This document shows, one piece after another, positions 1 to 7,424 of a stretch of 42,466 bases of DNA. Positions within the stretch are counted from its first letter, which is position 1. Every line of letters begins with the position of its first letter. A model generated the notes under the pieces. That model worked only from the letters and a program-made list of their open reading frames with translations. It was not told where the DNA came from and ran no database searches. Where the stretch lies: positions 1 through 42,466 of the forward strand of contig CALVYT010000011.1 of the NCBI GenBank assembly GCA_944372345.1. Reading direction: 5' to 3'. The stretch is from an uncultured Clostridia bacterium. Lineage in GTDB: Bacteria > Bacillota > Clostridia > Christensenellales > Pumilibacteraceae. The translations under genes and the position numbers were made by a program.

Positions 1-41
1 GGATTTTCAGTCCCTTGCTCTACCGACTGAGCTACCAAGGC
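1..41 (-). tRNA. tRNA-Phe(GAA), 3' part cut off by the window edge
   Basis: Read on the minus strand, a 7-nt acceptor strand GCCTTGG is followed by TA, a D-arm with GCTC/GAGC stem, and an anticodon stem AGGGA leading into loop CTGAAAA, anticodon GAA. The variable loop, T-arm and 3' acceptor strand lie outside the window, so folding cannot be checked in full. It is the last visible member of a three-tRNA cluster, 7 nt downstream of the tRNA-Asp CCA end. Confidence 0.85.
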
Positions 42-48
42 ATAAAAA

Positions 49-125
49 TGGCGACCTGGATGGGACTCGAACCCACGACCTCTAGCGTGACAGGCTAGCG
101 TTCTAACCAACTGAACTACCAGGCC
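49..125 (-). tRNA. tRNA-Asp(GTC)
   Basis: A complete cloverleaf is readable on the minus strand. The acceptor GGCCTGG pairs with CCAGGTC (one G-U), the D-arm, anticodon loop CTGTCAC (anticodon GTC) and T-arm with GGTTCGAGTCC are present, and the discriminator is G. A CCA end is genome-encoded (49-51). Without CCA the gene is 74 nt (52-125). Confidence 0.95.
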
Positions 126-152
126 AAATAAAGCAGTTATATGAAAATCAAG

Positions 153-229
153 TGGTGGGCCTTCAGGGACTCGAACCCCGGACCGACCGGTTATGAGCCG
201 GTTGCTCTAACCAACTGAGCTAAAGGCCC
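153..229 (-). tRNA. tRNA-Met(CAT), probably the elongator
   Basis: The minus strand gives acceptor GGGCCTT paired with AAGGCCC, a D-arm, anticodon stem CCGGC/ACCGG around loop TCATAAC region with anticodon CAT, a T-arm and an encoded CCA (153-155). The first acceptor pair is G-C, so it is not an initiator-type fMet tRNA. CAT tRNAs can also be tRNA-Ile2 (lysidine at C34). The body resembles clostridial elongator tRNA-Met as I remember it, but identity elements for TilS would have to be tested. It is the promoter-proximal gene of the cluster. If it is elongator Met, it is the expected substrate of TmcAL encoded at 5045-6187. Confidence 0.8.
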
Positions 230-252
230 TTGCCTTTCGGACTTGCTTGATT

Positions 253-281
253 ACTATACTATATTTGGCGTTCCGTGTCAA
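253..281 (-). promoter_or_regulatory. SigA promoter of the tRNA cluster
   Basis: On the minus strand TTGACA (281-276) is separated by exactly 17 nt from TATAGT (258-253). Transcription would start near 246, about 17 nt before the 5' end of tRNA-Met. This near-consensus box fits a highly expressed tRNA operon. Confidence 0.85.
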
Positions 282-282
282 G

Positions 283-335
283 AAAATTTCCGCGGTTTTT
301 GCAAATTTTGCAATAAAATTTTGCCTTGAAATTTT
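283..335 (-). promoter_or_regulatory. A/T-tract region, possible UP element
   Basis: Directly upstream of the tRNA promoter there are five A or T tracts (283-289, 296-300, 303-309, 315-322, 329-335) with centres 8-13 bp apart. Such tracts often act as UP elements or curved DNA at stable-RNA promoters. That role is inferred from position only. The region also forms the start of the spacer to spoIIAA. Confidence 0.3.
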
Positions 336-406
336 CGCCTCTAATTCCCCGTTTTCGTCAAGGTATCGTATTATTCTTCAACTGCGGCGGGGTACAATGA
401 ATTGAC

Positions 407-430
407 GCGGCGGAGGTCGTCTTCCGCCGC
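407..430 (+). other. Hairpin in the spoIIAA leader
   Basis: GCGGCGGA (407-414) is exactly complementary to TCCGCCGC (423-430) across an 8-nt loop. The stem ends 3 nt before the GAGGTG ribosome-binding site of spoIIAA (434-439). It could influence translation or messenger stability. I see no convincing SigH or SigA promoter for the operon in 336-445, although TACAAT at 393-398 might be a -10 box. Confidence 0.4.
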
Positions 431-445
431 CCGCGAGGTGAACAT

Positions 446-760
446 ATGGAAATACTATACGACCGTTCGGAAAATACGATGAGGATCACGTTGTTCGGAG
501 AACTGGACGAAAGTTCGGCGGAGAGCGTCAGAAATTCTCTCGACAGGAATATCGTCCTTTCGGACGCGGCGCGCGTCATATTCGATTTCTCGCGTCTGTC
601 GTTTATGGATTCTTCGGGCATAGGCGTGCTGGTCGGCAGATATAAAAAATTCTCCGGACGTCCGGTGAGCTTTTTCATATCTTCCCCGAACCCGACCGTG
701 GATAAGATCTTGAAACTTTCGGGCATATATACGATCATGCCCGTAGTGGAAACAGCATAG
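446..760 (+). CDS. spoIIAA: Anti-sigma-F factor antagonist SpoIIAA (STAS domain)
   Basis: SpoIIAA is the anti-anti-sigma factor that frees SigF in the forespore: unphosphorylated SpoIIAA binds SpoIIAB, and SpoIIAB inactivates it by phosphorylating one serine. The 104-residue product is a single STAS domain. Residues 53-60 read FMDSSGIG, the phosphorylation loop, and Ser56 aligns with Bacillus Ser58. The start has the site GAGGTG 6 nt upstream. It is first in the spoIIAA-spoIIAB-sigF operon, 9 bp ahead of spoIIAB. The SpoIIE phosphatase that completes the switch is not in the window. The protein is slightly shorter than the about 117-residue Bacillus form, mainly at the C-terminus. Confidence 0.95.
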   Translation: MEILYDRSENTMRITLFGELDESSAESVRNSLDRNIVLSDAARVIFDFSRLSFMDSSGIGVLVGRYKKFSGRPVSFFISSPNPTVDKILKLSGIYTIMPVVETA

Positions 761-769
761 GAGCGTTAA

Positions 770-1228
770 ATGGAAAACAGTATCAAAGTCATTTTGCCTG
801 CGATCAGCCGAAACGAGGCTCTTGCACGGAGCATCGTCGCCTTTTTCGCCGTGGAACTCGATCCGACGATAGACGAACTCGGCGATATAAAGACCGCCGT
901 CAGCGAAGCGGTCACGAATTGTATCGTGCACGGTTATCCCGACGGCAGACCGGGCGACATAGAGATATACGCGGACATACGCGGCGACGCCATACATATA
1001 GAAATATCCGACAGCGGCGTAGGCATAGCGGACATAGAAGCCGCGCGCCGCCCGTTTTTCACGACGGCGCAGGGCGAAGAGCGTTCCGGAATGGGTTTTA
1101 CCATTATGGAGACGTTTATGGATCTGCTTGCGGTGGAAAACCGCGAGGGCGGCGGGCTCAAAGTCACTATGGAAAAATCGCTGCGGAGAAAAATAGGAGT
1201 GCAGTCGGCGGATGCTTCAGCAGGATGA
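770..1228 (+). CDS. spoIIAB: Anti-sigma-F factor SpoIIAB (GHKL serine kinase)
   Basis: SpoIIAB sequesters SigF and phosphorylates SpoIIAA. The 152 residues show the GHKL ATP-binding fold: N-box with Glu46 and Asn50 (EAVTN), G1 box DSGVGI (81-86) and G2 box RSGMGF (105-110). The length matches the family (about 146). AGGAG lies 5 nt upstream of the start in the spoIIAA-spoIIAB gap. Its 3' end overlaps sigF by 17 bp, the tight arrangement that keeps anti-sigma and sigma factor in balance. The C-terminal tail past about residue 140 is extra relative to Bacillus and is encoded largely within the overlap. Confidence 0.95.
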   Translation: MENSIKVILPAISRNEALARSIVAFFAVELDPTIDELGDIKTAVSEAVTNCIVHGYPDGRPGDIEIYADIRGDAIHIEISDSGVGIADIEAARRPFFTTAQGEERSGMGFTIMETFMDLLAVENREGGGLKVTMEKSLRRKIGVQSADASAG

Positions 1229-1934
1229 AACCGAAAATCTGATCAAACTCGCGCAAAACGGCGATGAGGACGCAAAGGCGCGGCTCATAACGGAAAATTC
1301 CCCGCTTATAAAAAGTATCATAAGGCGGTATAAGGGGCGCGGTATAGAATACGACGATCTGTATCAGCTCGGCTGCGTCGGATTCCTAAAAGCCATAAAG
1401 AATTTTTCTTTTGATTTCAACGTGCGTTTTTCAACATATGCCGTTCCGATGATAACGGGCGAAGTTAAGCGCTATCTGCGCGACGACGGGTATATCAAAG
1501 TCTCGCGGTCGGTCAAAAGCGACGCGGCTAAGATAAACGCATATATAGAAAAATTCCGCGGAGAAAACGGCGAAACGCCTTCCGTGGACGCGCTTTCGGC
1601 ACACTTCGGCATAGAGCCGCAGGAAATAGTTTTTATCCTTGACAGTGCAAAAATGCCCGTTTCGCTTTATGACGGAACGGAGGACGACGGCAGCCGTCCA
1701 ATAATAGAAAAACTGACGTCGGCGGAAAACGAGGACGACAGCATAGATCGCATAATGCTCAAAGATATGATCCGCACTCTCCCCGAGCGCGACAGAAAGA
1801 TAATTCTTCTGCGGTATTTCAGAGGCTCGACTCAATGCGAGGTCGCGCGTATACTCGGAGTATCGCAGGTGCAGATCTCACGGCTGGAAAACCGCATACT
1901 CGGTATGATGCGCGAAAAATTCGAGAGCATGTGA
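1212..1934 (+). CDS. sigF: RNA polymerase sporulation sigma factor SigF
   Basis: SigF is the first forespore-specific sigma factor. The 240-residue protein has region 2 (about 40-93: YDDLYQLGCVGFLKAI and the -10 binding helix), region 3 (about 110-150) and region 4 with a helix-turn-helix around 207-230 (CEVARILGVSQVQISRLE). Its position after spoIIAB assigns it to SigF rather than SigG. The ATG overlaps the end of spoIIAB; AGGAG (1195-1199) sits 12 nt upstream, rather far, so translational coupling is likely. The stop lies only 3 bp from the stop of the convergent comF-like gene, with no terminator between them. Confidence 0.95.
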   Translation: MLQQDETENLIKLAQNGDEDAKARLITENSPLIKSIIRRYKGRGIEYDDLYQLGCVGFLKAIKNFSFDFNVRFSTYAVPMITGEVKRYLRDDGYIKVSRSVKSDAAKINAYIEKFRGENGETPSVDALSAHFGIEPQEIVFILDSAKMPVSLYDGTEDDGSRPIIEKLTSAENEDDSIDRIMLKDMIRTLPERDRKIILLRYFRGSTQCEVARILGVSQVQISRLENRILGMMREKFESM

Positions 1935-1937
1935 GGG

Positions 1938-2729
1938 CTATCTCGCGCGTATGCCGCGCAGCTTCGCGATATAGTCTTCGTCGGGATCGTAAGTCGCGGG
2001 TTTGTCGCCGCGGCTCGTGGCATATGTCAGAACATAGACCGCTTTGGCTTTCGCGGCTTTGAGGATCTTTGCGCATTCGGAAGCCGTCGCGCCCGAAGTG
2101 AAAACGTCGTCTATCAGGAGCACGCGCTTTCCTTTTACGTCCGCCGTGACCGCGAACGATCCGGCGAGCAATTTTTCTCTGTCCGATTTGCCGAGCTTTG
2201 TTGCGGATGTTTTGGTAAAGACCGTCTTTTTCAATGTCGGAACGAGCGGCAATCCGGTTATTTCGGATATGTGCCGCGCCAGCAGTTCGGATTGATTGTA
2301 TGTGCGCAGGCGTTGTTTTTTCGGGTGCAGGGGGACGTACGTCATAATATCGGCTTCGATGCCCGATCTTCCGAGCAGTTCCGCCATCGGCGGAGCCATA
2401 AGTTTTGCGTAGTACGGCTGTTTTCCGTATTTTAAGTTCCATACGAGCTTATGGACGCTCTCTTCTTCGTAAGGATACGGCGCTCTCGCGAGATCGAACG
2501 TATTGTCGTTTGATGTGAGTTTAAGACATCTGTCGCAATATTCCCTGCCTTTTTCGTGCAGCACAGTGCCGCATCTGGCGCAGCAATGCCGCACGAAAGG
2601 AACGAAGCAGTCGGGACATAATCCGTTCCGACTGCTTTCGTCGAGTTCGCTTTCGCACACGGCGCAGGTCAGTCCCTCGGGATAGACGAGCCGACTTATC
2701 GCCTTTTTGATGATGTCGAACGCTTTCAC
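1938..2729 (-). CDS. comFC: ComF family phosphoribosyltransferase-like protein
   Basis: The 263-residue protein has an N-terminal zinc-finger-like part with four CxxC-type pairs (Cys22/25, 38/41, 50/53, 65/68). It is followed by a type I PRTase domain with the PRPP loop VLLIDDVFTSGAT at 203-215. In Bacillus, ComFC helps single-stranded DNA uptake during transformation; homologues also occur in non-competent bacteria, so a competence role is not proven here. No comFA helicase is adjacent. The gene begins inside the ackA stop codon (4-bp ATGA overlap), so it is the last gene of pta-ackA-comF. It converges on sigF. Confidence 0.85.
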   Translation of the reverse strand: MKAFDIIKKAISRLVYPEGLTCAVCESELDESSRNGLCPDCFVPFVRHCCARCGTVLHEKGREYCDRCLKLTSNDNTFDLARAPYPYEEESVHKLVWNLKYGKQPYYAKLMAPPMAELLGRSGIEADIMTYVPLHPKKQRLRTYNQSELLARHISEITGLPLVPTLKKTVFTKTSATKLGKSDREKLLAGSFAVTADVKGKRVLLIDDVFTSGATASECAKILKAAKAKAVYVLTYATSRGDKPATYDPDEDYIAKLRGIRAR

Positions 2730-3919
2730 TTCCCTTTCGTCAGGCGGAGCGTTTCTCTCGCAATGACGAGTTCCTCGTTGGTCGGGATAACGTATACGAG
2801 GACTTTCGACTCCGGTGAGGACAGCCTGACGACCTCTCCGCGCGGGCAGTCGTAATTGAGCTTTTCGTCGTACTTTATGCCGAGATACGACATTCCGTCG
2901 AGCACACGCTCTCTGACTTCGGGCGTGTTTTCGCCTATTCCCGCCGTGAACGCTATCATATCGACGCCGTCCATAGCCGCCGCATATGCACCTATGTATT
3001 TTTTGACGCGGTACGCAAACATATCGATCGCGAGTTCTGCGCGCATGTTTCCCGCTTTCGCTGCCGCGGTAAGGTCGCGGAAGTCGCTGCTCACGCCGCT
3101 GATGCCCTTGACGCCGCAGTTTTTATTGAGATACGAGATCGCCTGCGATACGTCCCAGCCTTTTTTGTGGGTCAGGTACTGTACGACGGACGGGTCTATA
3201 TCGCCGCTGCGCGTTCCCATGATGAGACCTTCGAGCGGAGTGAATCCCATCGTGGTATCGATGCACTTCCCGTTCTTGACCGCGGAAAGGCTTGCTCCGT
3301 TGCCGAGGTGGCACACTATGAGGTTGAAATCCTTTTTTCCGACGATCTTCGCGGCTTCTTCGGATACATACTGATGGCTTATGCCGTGAGCGCCGTATCT
3401 GCGTATTTTGAATTCTTTATAGTCGTCGTAGTCTATGCCGTACAGCTTTGCCACATCGGGCATCGTGCTGTGGAAAGACGTGTCGAACACGAGCACATGG
3501 GGCACGTTGTTCATTACTTTGCGGCAGGCGTCTATGCCCATCAGGCACGCGGGCATATGCAGCGGCGCGAGTTCTATTATATCCCTGATCTTTTCGCGCG
3601 TTTCGTCCGTTACGAGCGCGCTTTCGGTGAAGTATTCTCCTCCGGCGACGACGCGATGACCGACGGCGGCTATTTCGTCCGCGCTCTTTATGACCCCGTA
3701 TTCGGGATCGGTGAGCACGTCGAGCACCACTTTGATCGCTTCTTCGTGCGTGGGAAGATCCTTTTCGATAACGGTCTCTTTCTTTCCCGTGTGTTTAAGG
3801 AACGAATTGCCTATTCCTATCCTGTCCGCGACGCCCTTTGCGAGGACGCTTTCCGTCTCCATTTCAAAAAGACGGTATTTCAGCGACGAACTTCCTGCAT
3901 TGATAACGAGTATTTTCAT
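2726..3919 (-). CDS. ackA: Acetate kinase AckA
   Basis: AckA converts acetyl phosphate and ADP to acetate and ATP, the energy-yielding step of acetate fermentation. The 397-residue length is typical. Visible family signatures are the N-terminal VINAGSSSLKY, GHRVVAGG, the HLGNGASL phosphate-binding stretch, GTRSGDIDPS, and FTAGIGENTPEVR near the C-terminus. The gene follows pta by 20 bp and overlaps comF by 4 bp, so the Pta-AckA pathway is co-transcribed. Cytosolic. Confidence 0.97.
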   Translation of the reverse strand: MKILVINAGSSSLKYRLFEMETESVLAKGVADRIGIGNSFLKHTGKKETVIEKDLPTHEEAIKVVLDVLTDPEYGVIKSADEIAAVGHRVVAGGEYFTESALVTDETREKIRDIIELAPLHMPACLMGIDACRKVMNNVPHVLVFDTSFHSTMPDVAKLYGIDYDDYKEFKIRRYGAHGISHQYVSEEAAKIVGKKDFNLIVCHLGNGASLSAVKNGKCIDTTMGFTPLEGLIMGTRSGDIDPSVVQYLTHKKGWDVSQAISYLNKNCGVKGISGVSSDFRDLTAAAKAGNMRAELAIDMFAYRVKKYIGAYAAAMDGVDMIAFTAGIGENTPEVRERVLDGMSYLGIKYDEKLNYDCPRGEVVRLSSPESKVLVYVIPTNEELVIARETLRLTKGK

Positions 3920-3939
3920 GTTTATTCCCCTTTGCGGTT

Positions 3940-4950
3940 TTATGCGCCCGCCTGAAGTGCGGTGACGGCGACGGTGAGTACTATATCGTCCGTGCAGCAG
4001 CCGCGCGAAAGATCGTTGAGGGGTTTCGCAAAGCCCTGGCAGACAGGCCCGACGGCGACGAAGCCGCCCAGTCTTTCCGCGATCTTATATCCGATATTGC
4101 CCGCGTTTATGTCGGGGAATACGAACACGTTCGCGCTACCCGCCACGCTGCTGCCGGGGGCTTTGATCGCAGCGACTTCGGGCACGAGCGACGCGTCGAA
4201 CTGGAATTCACCGTCGAGCGTAAGTTCGGGCGCGGTCTCTTTCGCGAGTTCCGCGGCTTTTCTGACGCGTTCGACGGTATTTCCGAATTTGGCGTCGTTG
4301 CCCGATCCCTTGGTGGAGAACGACAGCAGGGCGACCCTCGGCTCTATGCCGCCTATGACTTTTGCGGTTTCTGCGGAAGCGCGGGCGATCTCGACGAGCT
4401 GCTCGGACGTCGGGCATATATTGAGAGCGCAGTCGGCGAATACGAACACGCCGTCCTTGCAATATTTATTGCCGCCCTCCGGCGCGATCATTATAAAACA
4501 GCTGGAAACGAGTTTCGTACCCGGCGCGGTCTTTATTACCTGCAGTCCCGGGCGGAGCGTGTTGGCAGTGGAATGGCATGCTCCCGAAACGTATCCGTCG
4601 ACGTCACCCGCTTTGAGCATAAGCGCGCCGAACATAGTGCGGTCTTTCGCCGCTTCCGCCGCCATCAGCTCGGTCATACCCTTTTCTTTACGGAGTTCGT
4701 AAAGCAGAGCGGCGTATTTGCCCGTAAGTTCGCTCGTAAGCGGGTCGATCAGTGTGATCCCCGTAAGGTCGATCCCGGGGGCAACGCGCATGCATTCTTT
4801 CTCGTTGCCTACGAGAACGATCTTCGCGATTCCTTCGCGCGTGATGCGTGCCGCAGCTTCGACCACGCGCTTGTCCTCGCCTTCGCACAAAACGATCGTT
4901 TTACCGAGTTTTGCCGCGCGGCGTTTGATATCGTCAAGATAAGAGGACAT
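3940..4950 (-). CDS. pta: Phosphate acetyltransferase Pta
   Basis: Pta turns acetyl-CoA and phosphate into acetyl phosphate for AckA. The 336-residue, single-domain short form carries the PTA/PTB family signatures, such as SSCFIM, PDINAGNIGYK and GPVCQGFAKPLNDLSRG near the C-terminus. I chose the ATG at 4950 because GGAG lies 7 nt upstream; the ATG at 4956 would have the ribosome site almost touching it. The gene is first in pta-ackA-comF, with a good SigA promoter at 4989-5017, and diverges from tmcAL. Confidence 0.95.
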   Translation of the reverse strand: MSSYLDDIKRRAAKLGKTIVLCEGEDKRVVEAAARITREGIAKIVLVGNEKECMRVAPGIDLTGITLIDPLTSELTGKYAALLYELRKEKGMTELMAAEAAKDRTMFGALMLKAGDVDGYVSGACHSTANTLRPGLQVIKTAPGTKLVSSCFIMIAPEGGNKYCKDGVFVFADCALNICPTSEQLVEIARASAETAKVIGGIEPRVALLSFSTKGSGNDAKFGNTVERVRKAAELAKETAPELTLDGEFQFDASLVPEVAAIKAPGSSVAGSANVFVFPDINAGNIGYKIAERLGGFVAVGPVCQGFAKPLNDLSRGCCTDDIVLTVAVTALQAGA

Positions 4951-4973
4951 CTCCATTCTCCTTGTTTTTTGTT

Positions 4974-5003
4974 TTGAAATATGTTATCATTATAAGCGAT
5001 AAA
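4974..5003 (+). promoter_or_regulatory. Possible promoter of tmcAL
   Basis: TTGAAA (4974-4979), an 18-nt spacer and GATAAA (4998-5003) read rightward toward tmcAL. It is weaker than the pta promoter and lies across it on the opposite strand, so the two polymerases would compete. Confidence 0.35.
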
Positions 5004-5017
5004 GCGAAAAAAGTAAA
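4989..5017 (-). promoter_or_regulatory. SigA promoter of pta-ackA-comF
   Basis: On the minus strand TTTACT (5017-5012), a 17-nt spacer and TATAAT (4994-4989). Transcription would start about 4982, roughly 32 nt before the chosen pta ATG. No extended operator is evident. Confidence 0.7.
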
Positions 5018-5044
5018 TCGATTTCGGTATGCGTGGAGAAATTT

Positions 5045-6187
5045 ATGAAGTATTGCGCGGTGATATGCGAACTTAATCCGTTTCATAACGGACACGAATA
5101 TATACTCCGCCGTGCGCGTGAAACGAGCGGCTGTGACAAAGTGATCGCACTTATGAGCGGTCCGTTTGTCCAGCGCGCCGTGCCGGCTTCGCTCAGCGAG
5201 CGGGCACGCGCGGAGTGTGCTCTTCGCTGCGGCGCGGATATGGTCATCGAACTGCCCGTTGTCTACGCTTCGGCGTCGGCTGACGCGTTTGCGCGCGGCG
5301 CAATAGGTATTCTGAATACTATATCAGACATAACACACCTTGTAATGGGGGCAGAAAGTGATGATTTTCAGCTTTTATGGCGAATCGCAAAGGTAAGAGC
5401 AGAAAACGGCGAGGCATTTTCCTCGGTGCTCAAACGTGCTCTTGACGGCGGGATTCCGTATGCGCGCGCGCTGACGCGCGCCATATGCACTGCTCTCGGC
5501 GAAGACGAAGAGGAGACCGCGGCTCTGCTCACCCGACCGAACAACATACTTGCGATATCGTATGCGCAGGCTCTGATCGAAAGCGGAAGCAGGATTAAGT
5601 TTTCTCCCGTACGGCGCGCCGAAGGCGACGAATATGCTTCCGCCGCTGCCCTGCGCGCTGAGGCTTTGCCGGATATGATGAAATTTCTGCCGCCGTCGGC
5701 TGACGAGATATTCGTCTCGGAAGCGGCGGAAGGAATGCTCCGCGACTACGGATTGCTGACAATGGCCGCGCTGCGGATAGTCGGAGCGGAAAAGATAGCT
5801 CTCGCTCCCGATTGCGCGGAAGGTTTTGAAAACAAACTTGCATCTCTTTTCCGCACCTGCCCCGACTTCGAGACTTTGCTCAAAAAAGTCCCCACTTCGC
5901 GTTTTACGCGCGGGCGCATTATGCGCATATGTTTACACTCTTTGCTCGGGATAACCCGTGAAATGCAGAATTGCGGATATTCCTGCTCGCGGCTTCTCGG
6001 AATTCGCTGCGATTCCGTAGATATGCTTCGGACGCTGCCGGAAAATATCATAGTCGGCAAGCGCGGAGAGCGTGCGATACCCGAATCCCACCTTGCTTGC
6101 TACGCGGCGGAAAAGCGCGCTTCGGACGTTTGGAACGCTCTTGCGCGGAAGCGGTGCGATTTTTATTCCGAACTTCTCAAAGTCTGA
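5045..6187 (+). CDS. tmcAL: tRNA(Met) cytidine acetate ligase TmcAL (YlbM family)
   Basis: TmcAL acetylates C34 of elongator tRNA-Met using ATP and free acetate. The 380-residue protein opens with ELNPFHNGHEY (residues 9-19), the nucleotidyltransferase HxGH-type motif, and further on has SGPFVQR and RPNNILAISYAQAL, typical of this family. The ATG at 5045 has GGAG 7 nt upstream; a GTG at 5033 is in frame but lacks a site. It stands alone, divergent from pta-ackA, whose product acetate is its substrate. A tRNA-Met gene lies at 153-229. It ends 39 bp before a bidirectional terminator. Confidence 0.92.
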   Translation: MKYCAVICELNPFHNGHEYILRRARETSGCDKVIALMSGPFVQRAVPASLSERARAECALRCGADMVIELPVVYASASADAFARGAIGILNTISDITHLVMGAESDDFQLLWRIAKVRAENGEAFSSVLKRALDGGIPYARALTRAICTALGEDEEETAALLTRPNNILAISYAQALIESGSRIKFSPVRRAEGDEYASAAALRAEALPDMMKFLPPSADEIFVSEAAEGMLRDYGLLTMAALRIVGAEKIALAPDCAEGFENKLASLFRTCPDFETLLKKVPTSRFTRGRIMRICLHSLLGITREMQNCGYSCSRLLGIRCDSVDMLRTLPENIIVGKRGERAIPESHLACYAAEKRASDVWNALARKRCDFYSELLKV

Positions 6188-6226
6188 ATTTTCCGCGTTG
6201 TTTTTAGCGGACGCATTTTATGACCG

Positions 6227-6261
6227 AAAAAGCTCTCCTTATTCGTTTCGGAGAGCTTTTT
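6227..6261. terminator. Bidirectional intrinsic terminator
   Basis: AAAAAGCTCTCC (6227-6238) pairs perfectly with GGAGAGCTTTTT (6250-6261) around an 11-nt loop. It carries a T-run on both strands, so it can stop tmcAL on the plus strand and the long unit ending in DAHP synthase on the minus strand. The rest of the 170-bp spacer (6188-6357) shows nothing else recognisable. Confidence 0.85.
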
Positions 6262-6357
6262 AGCTGACGAAATCGATTAGCGTCGATATTTTTCTGCCGC
6301 GTTTATGAGCCGCATTGGCTGTGGCTTGAACGCGCTGCTGCGTCTGACCGCGGGATC

Positions 6358-7380
6358 TTACATTTCTGCAAGTTCTTTGATGAGCCGTTCGGTCTTTTCC
6401 CATCCGAGGCACGGATCCGTCACGGATTTTCCGTATACGCAGCCGTCTATGCTTTGATTTCCGTCCTCGATATAGCTTTCGACAAGCAGTCCTTTTACGA
6501 CCTCGTTGAAATTATCGTATTTCATATTGCCGAACACTTCTTTCGCGATACGAATCTGCTCCGTTGCGTTCTTGCCGCTGTTGGAGTGGTTTGTGTCTAT
6601 TATTATCGCGGGATTTTCGAGGTGCTGTTTGAGATAGAGTTCGTAAAATTTGATGACGTCCTCGTAGTGGTAGTTGGGTATGTTGTTTCCGTAGACGTCG
6701 ACTACGCCGCGGAGCACGGCGTGCGCGTATTTGTTGCCCGTGGTCTTGACCTGCCACCCGCCGTATTTGAATTCGTTGGGGATCTGCGCCGCGTAAATGG
6801 AATTGAGCGTGACGGAAAAACTGCCGTTCATCGGGTTTTTTATGCCGACGGGAACGTCTATCCCGCTTGCCACGAGCCGATGCTGCTGGTTTTCGGTAGA
6901 GCGCGCTCCGACGGCTATATATGTGAGAAAATCGGAAACGTAATCGAGATTGTCGGGATACAGCATTTCGTCGGCAGCGGTAAGCCCGCTTTCGCGTATC
7001 GCGCGGATATGCATATGCCGAAGATTGCATATGCCGTTCTGAATGTCCGTTTTGCCGGTGTGCGGGTTGGGACTATGGAACATTCCCTTGTATCCCTCGC
7101 CTTTTGTGCGGGGTTTTTCCGTATATATCCTCGGCACGAGCATGAATTTGTCATTGACTTCTTCGGCAAGCCTTGCGAGCCTCGTGACGTAATCCACGAC
7201 CGCGTCCTCGTTGTCCGCGCTGCAAGGCCCGATTATGATGACTTTGCGCTTGTCGCGTCCGTCGATTATCGCGCGCAGTTCTTCGTCGCGCCTGGCTTTG
7301 ATCGCGACGAGATCTTCCGTCATCGGTATTTCCGCTTTCGCCTCTTCGGCGCTCATTATTCTGTTGATCTTTTCAAACAT
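6358..7380 (-). CDS. aroF: 3-deoxy-7-phosphoheptulonate synthase (DAHP synthase, class I)
   Basis: This enzyme condenses phosphoenolpyruvate and erythrose 4-phosphate, the first step of the shikimate pathway. The 340-residue length and motifs (VIIIGPCSADN, PRIYTEKPRTKGEGYKG, KNPMNGSF, GNKYAHAVLRG, IIDTNHSNSGKN) place it in the AroF/AroG/AroH class I-alpha family. Which aromatic amino acid inhibits it cannot be told from the sequence, so the symbol is by family only. GAGG lies about 9 nt before the ATG. It follows rsmD-coaD by 44 bp as the last gene of the long unit, away from other aro genes. Confidence 0.93.
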   Translation of the reverse strand: MFEKINRIMSAEEAKAEIPMTEDLVAIKARRDEELRAIIDGRDKRKVIIIGPCSADNEDAVVDYVTRLARLAEEVNDKFMLVPRIYTEKPRTKGEGYKGMFHSPNPHTGKTDIQNGICNLRHMHIRAIRESGLTAADEMLYPDNLDYVSDFLTYIAVGARSTENQQHRLVASGIDVPVGIKNPMNGSFSVTLNSIYAAQIPNEFKYGGWQVKTTGNKYAHAVLRGVVDVYGNNIPNYHYEDVIKFYELYLKQHLENPAIIIDTNHSNSGKNATEQIRIAKEVFGNMKYDNFNEVVKGLLVESYIEDGNQSIDGCVYGKSVTDPCLGWEKTERLIKELAEM

Positions 7381-7424
7381 ATGTCTTTCCTCTGTGATAG
7401 TGTCGTAAGTTTATGTCCGTCGGT

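Noticed and set aside
336..445. SigH promoter for spoIIAA
   Set aside because: No AGGAWWW box lies at the right distance from the GAAT at 399-402; the promoter could not be placed.
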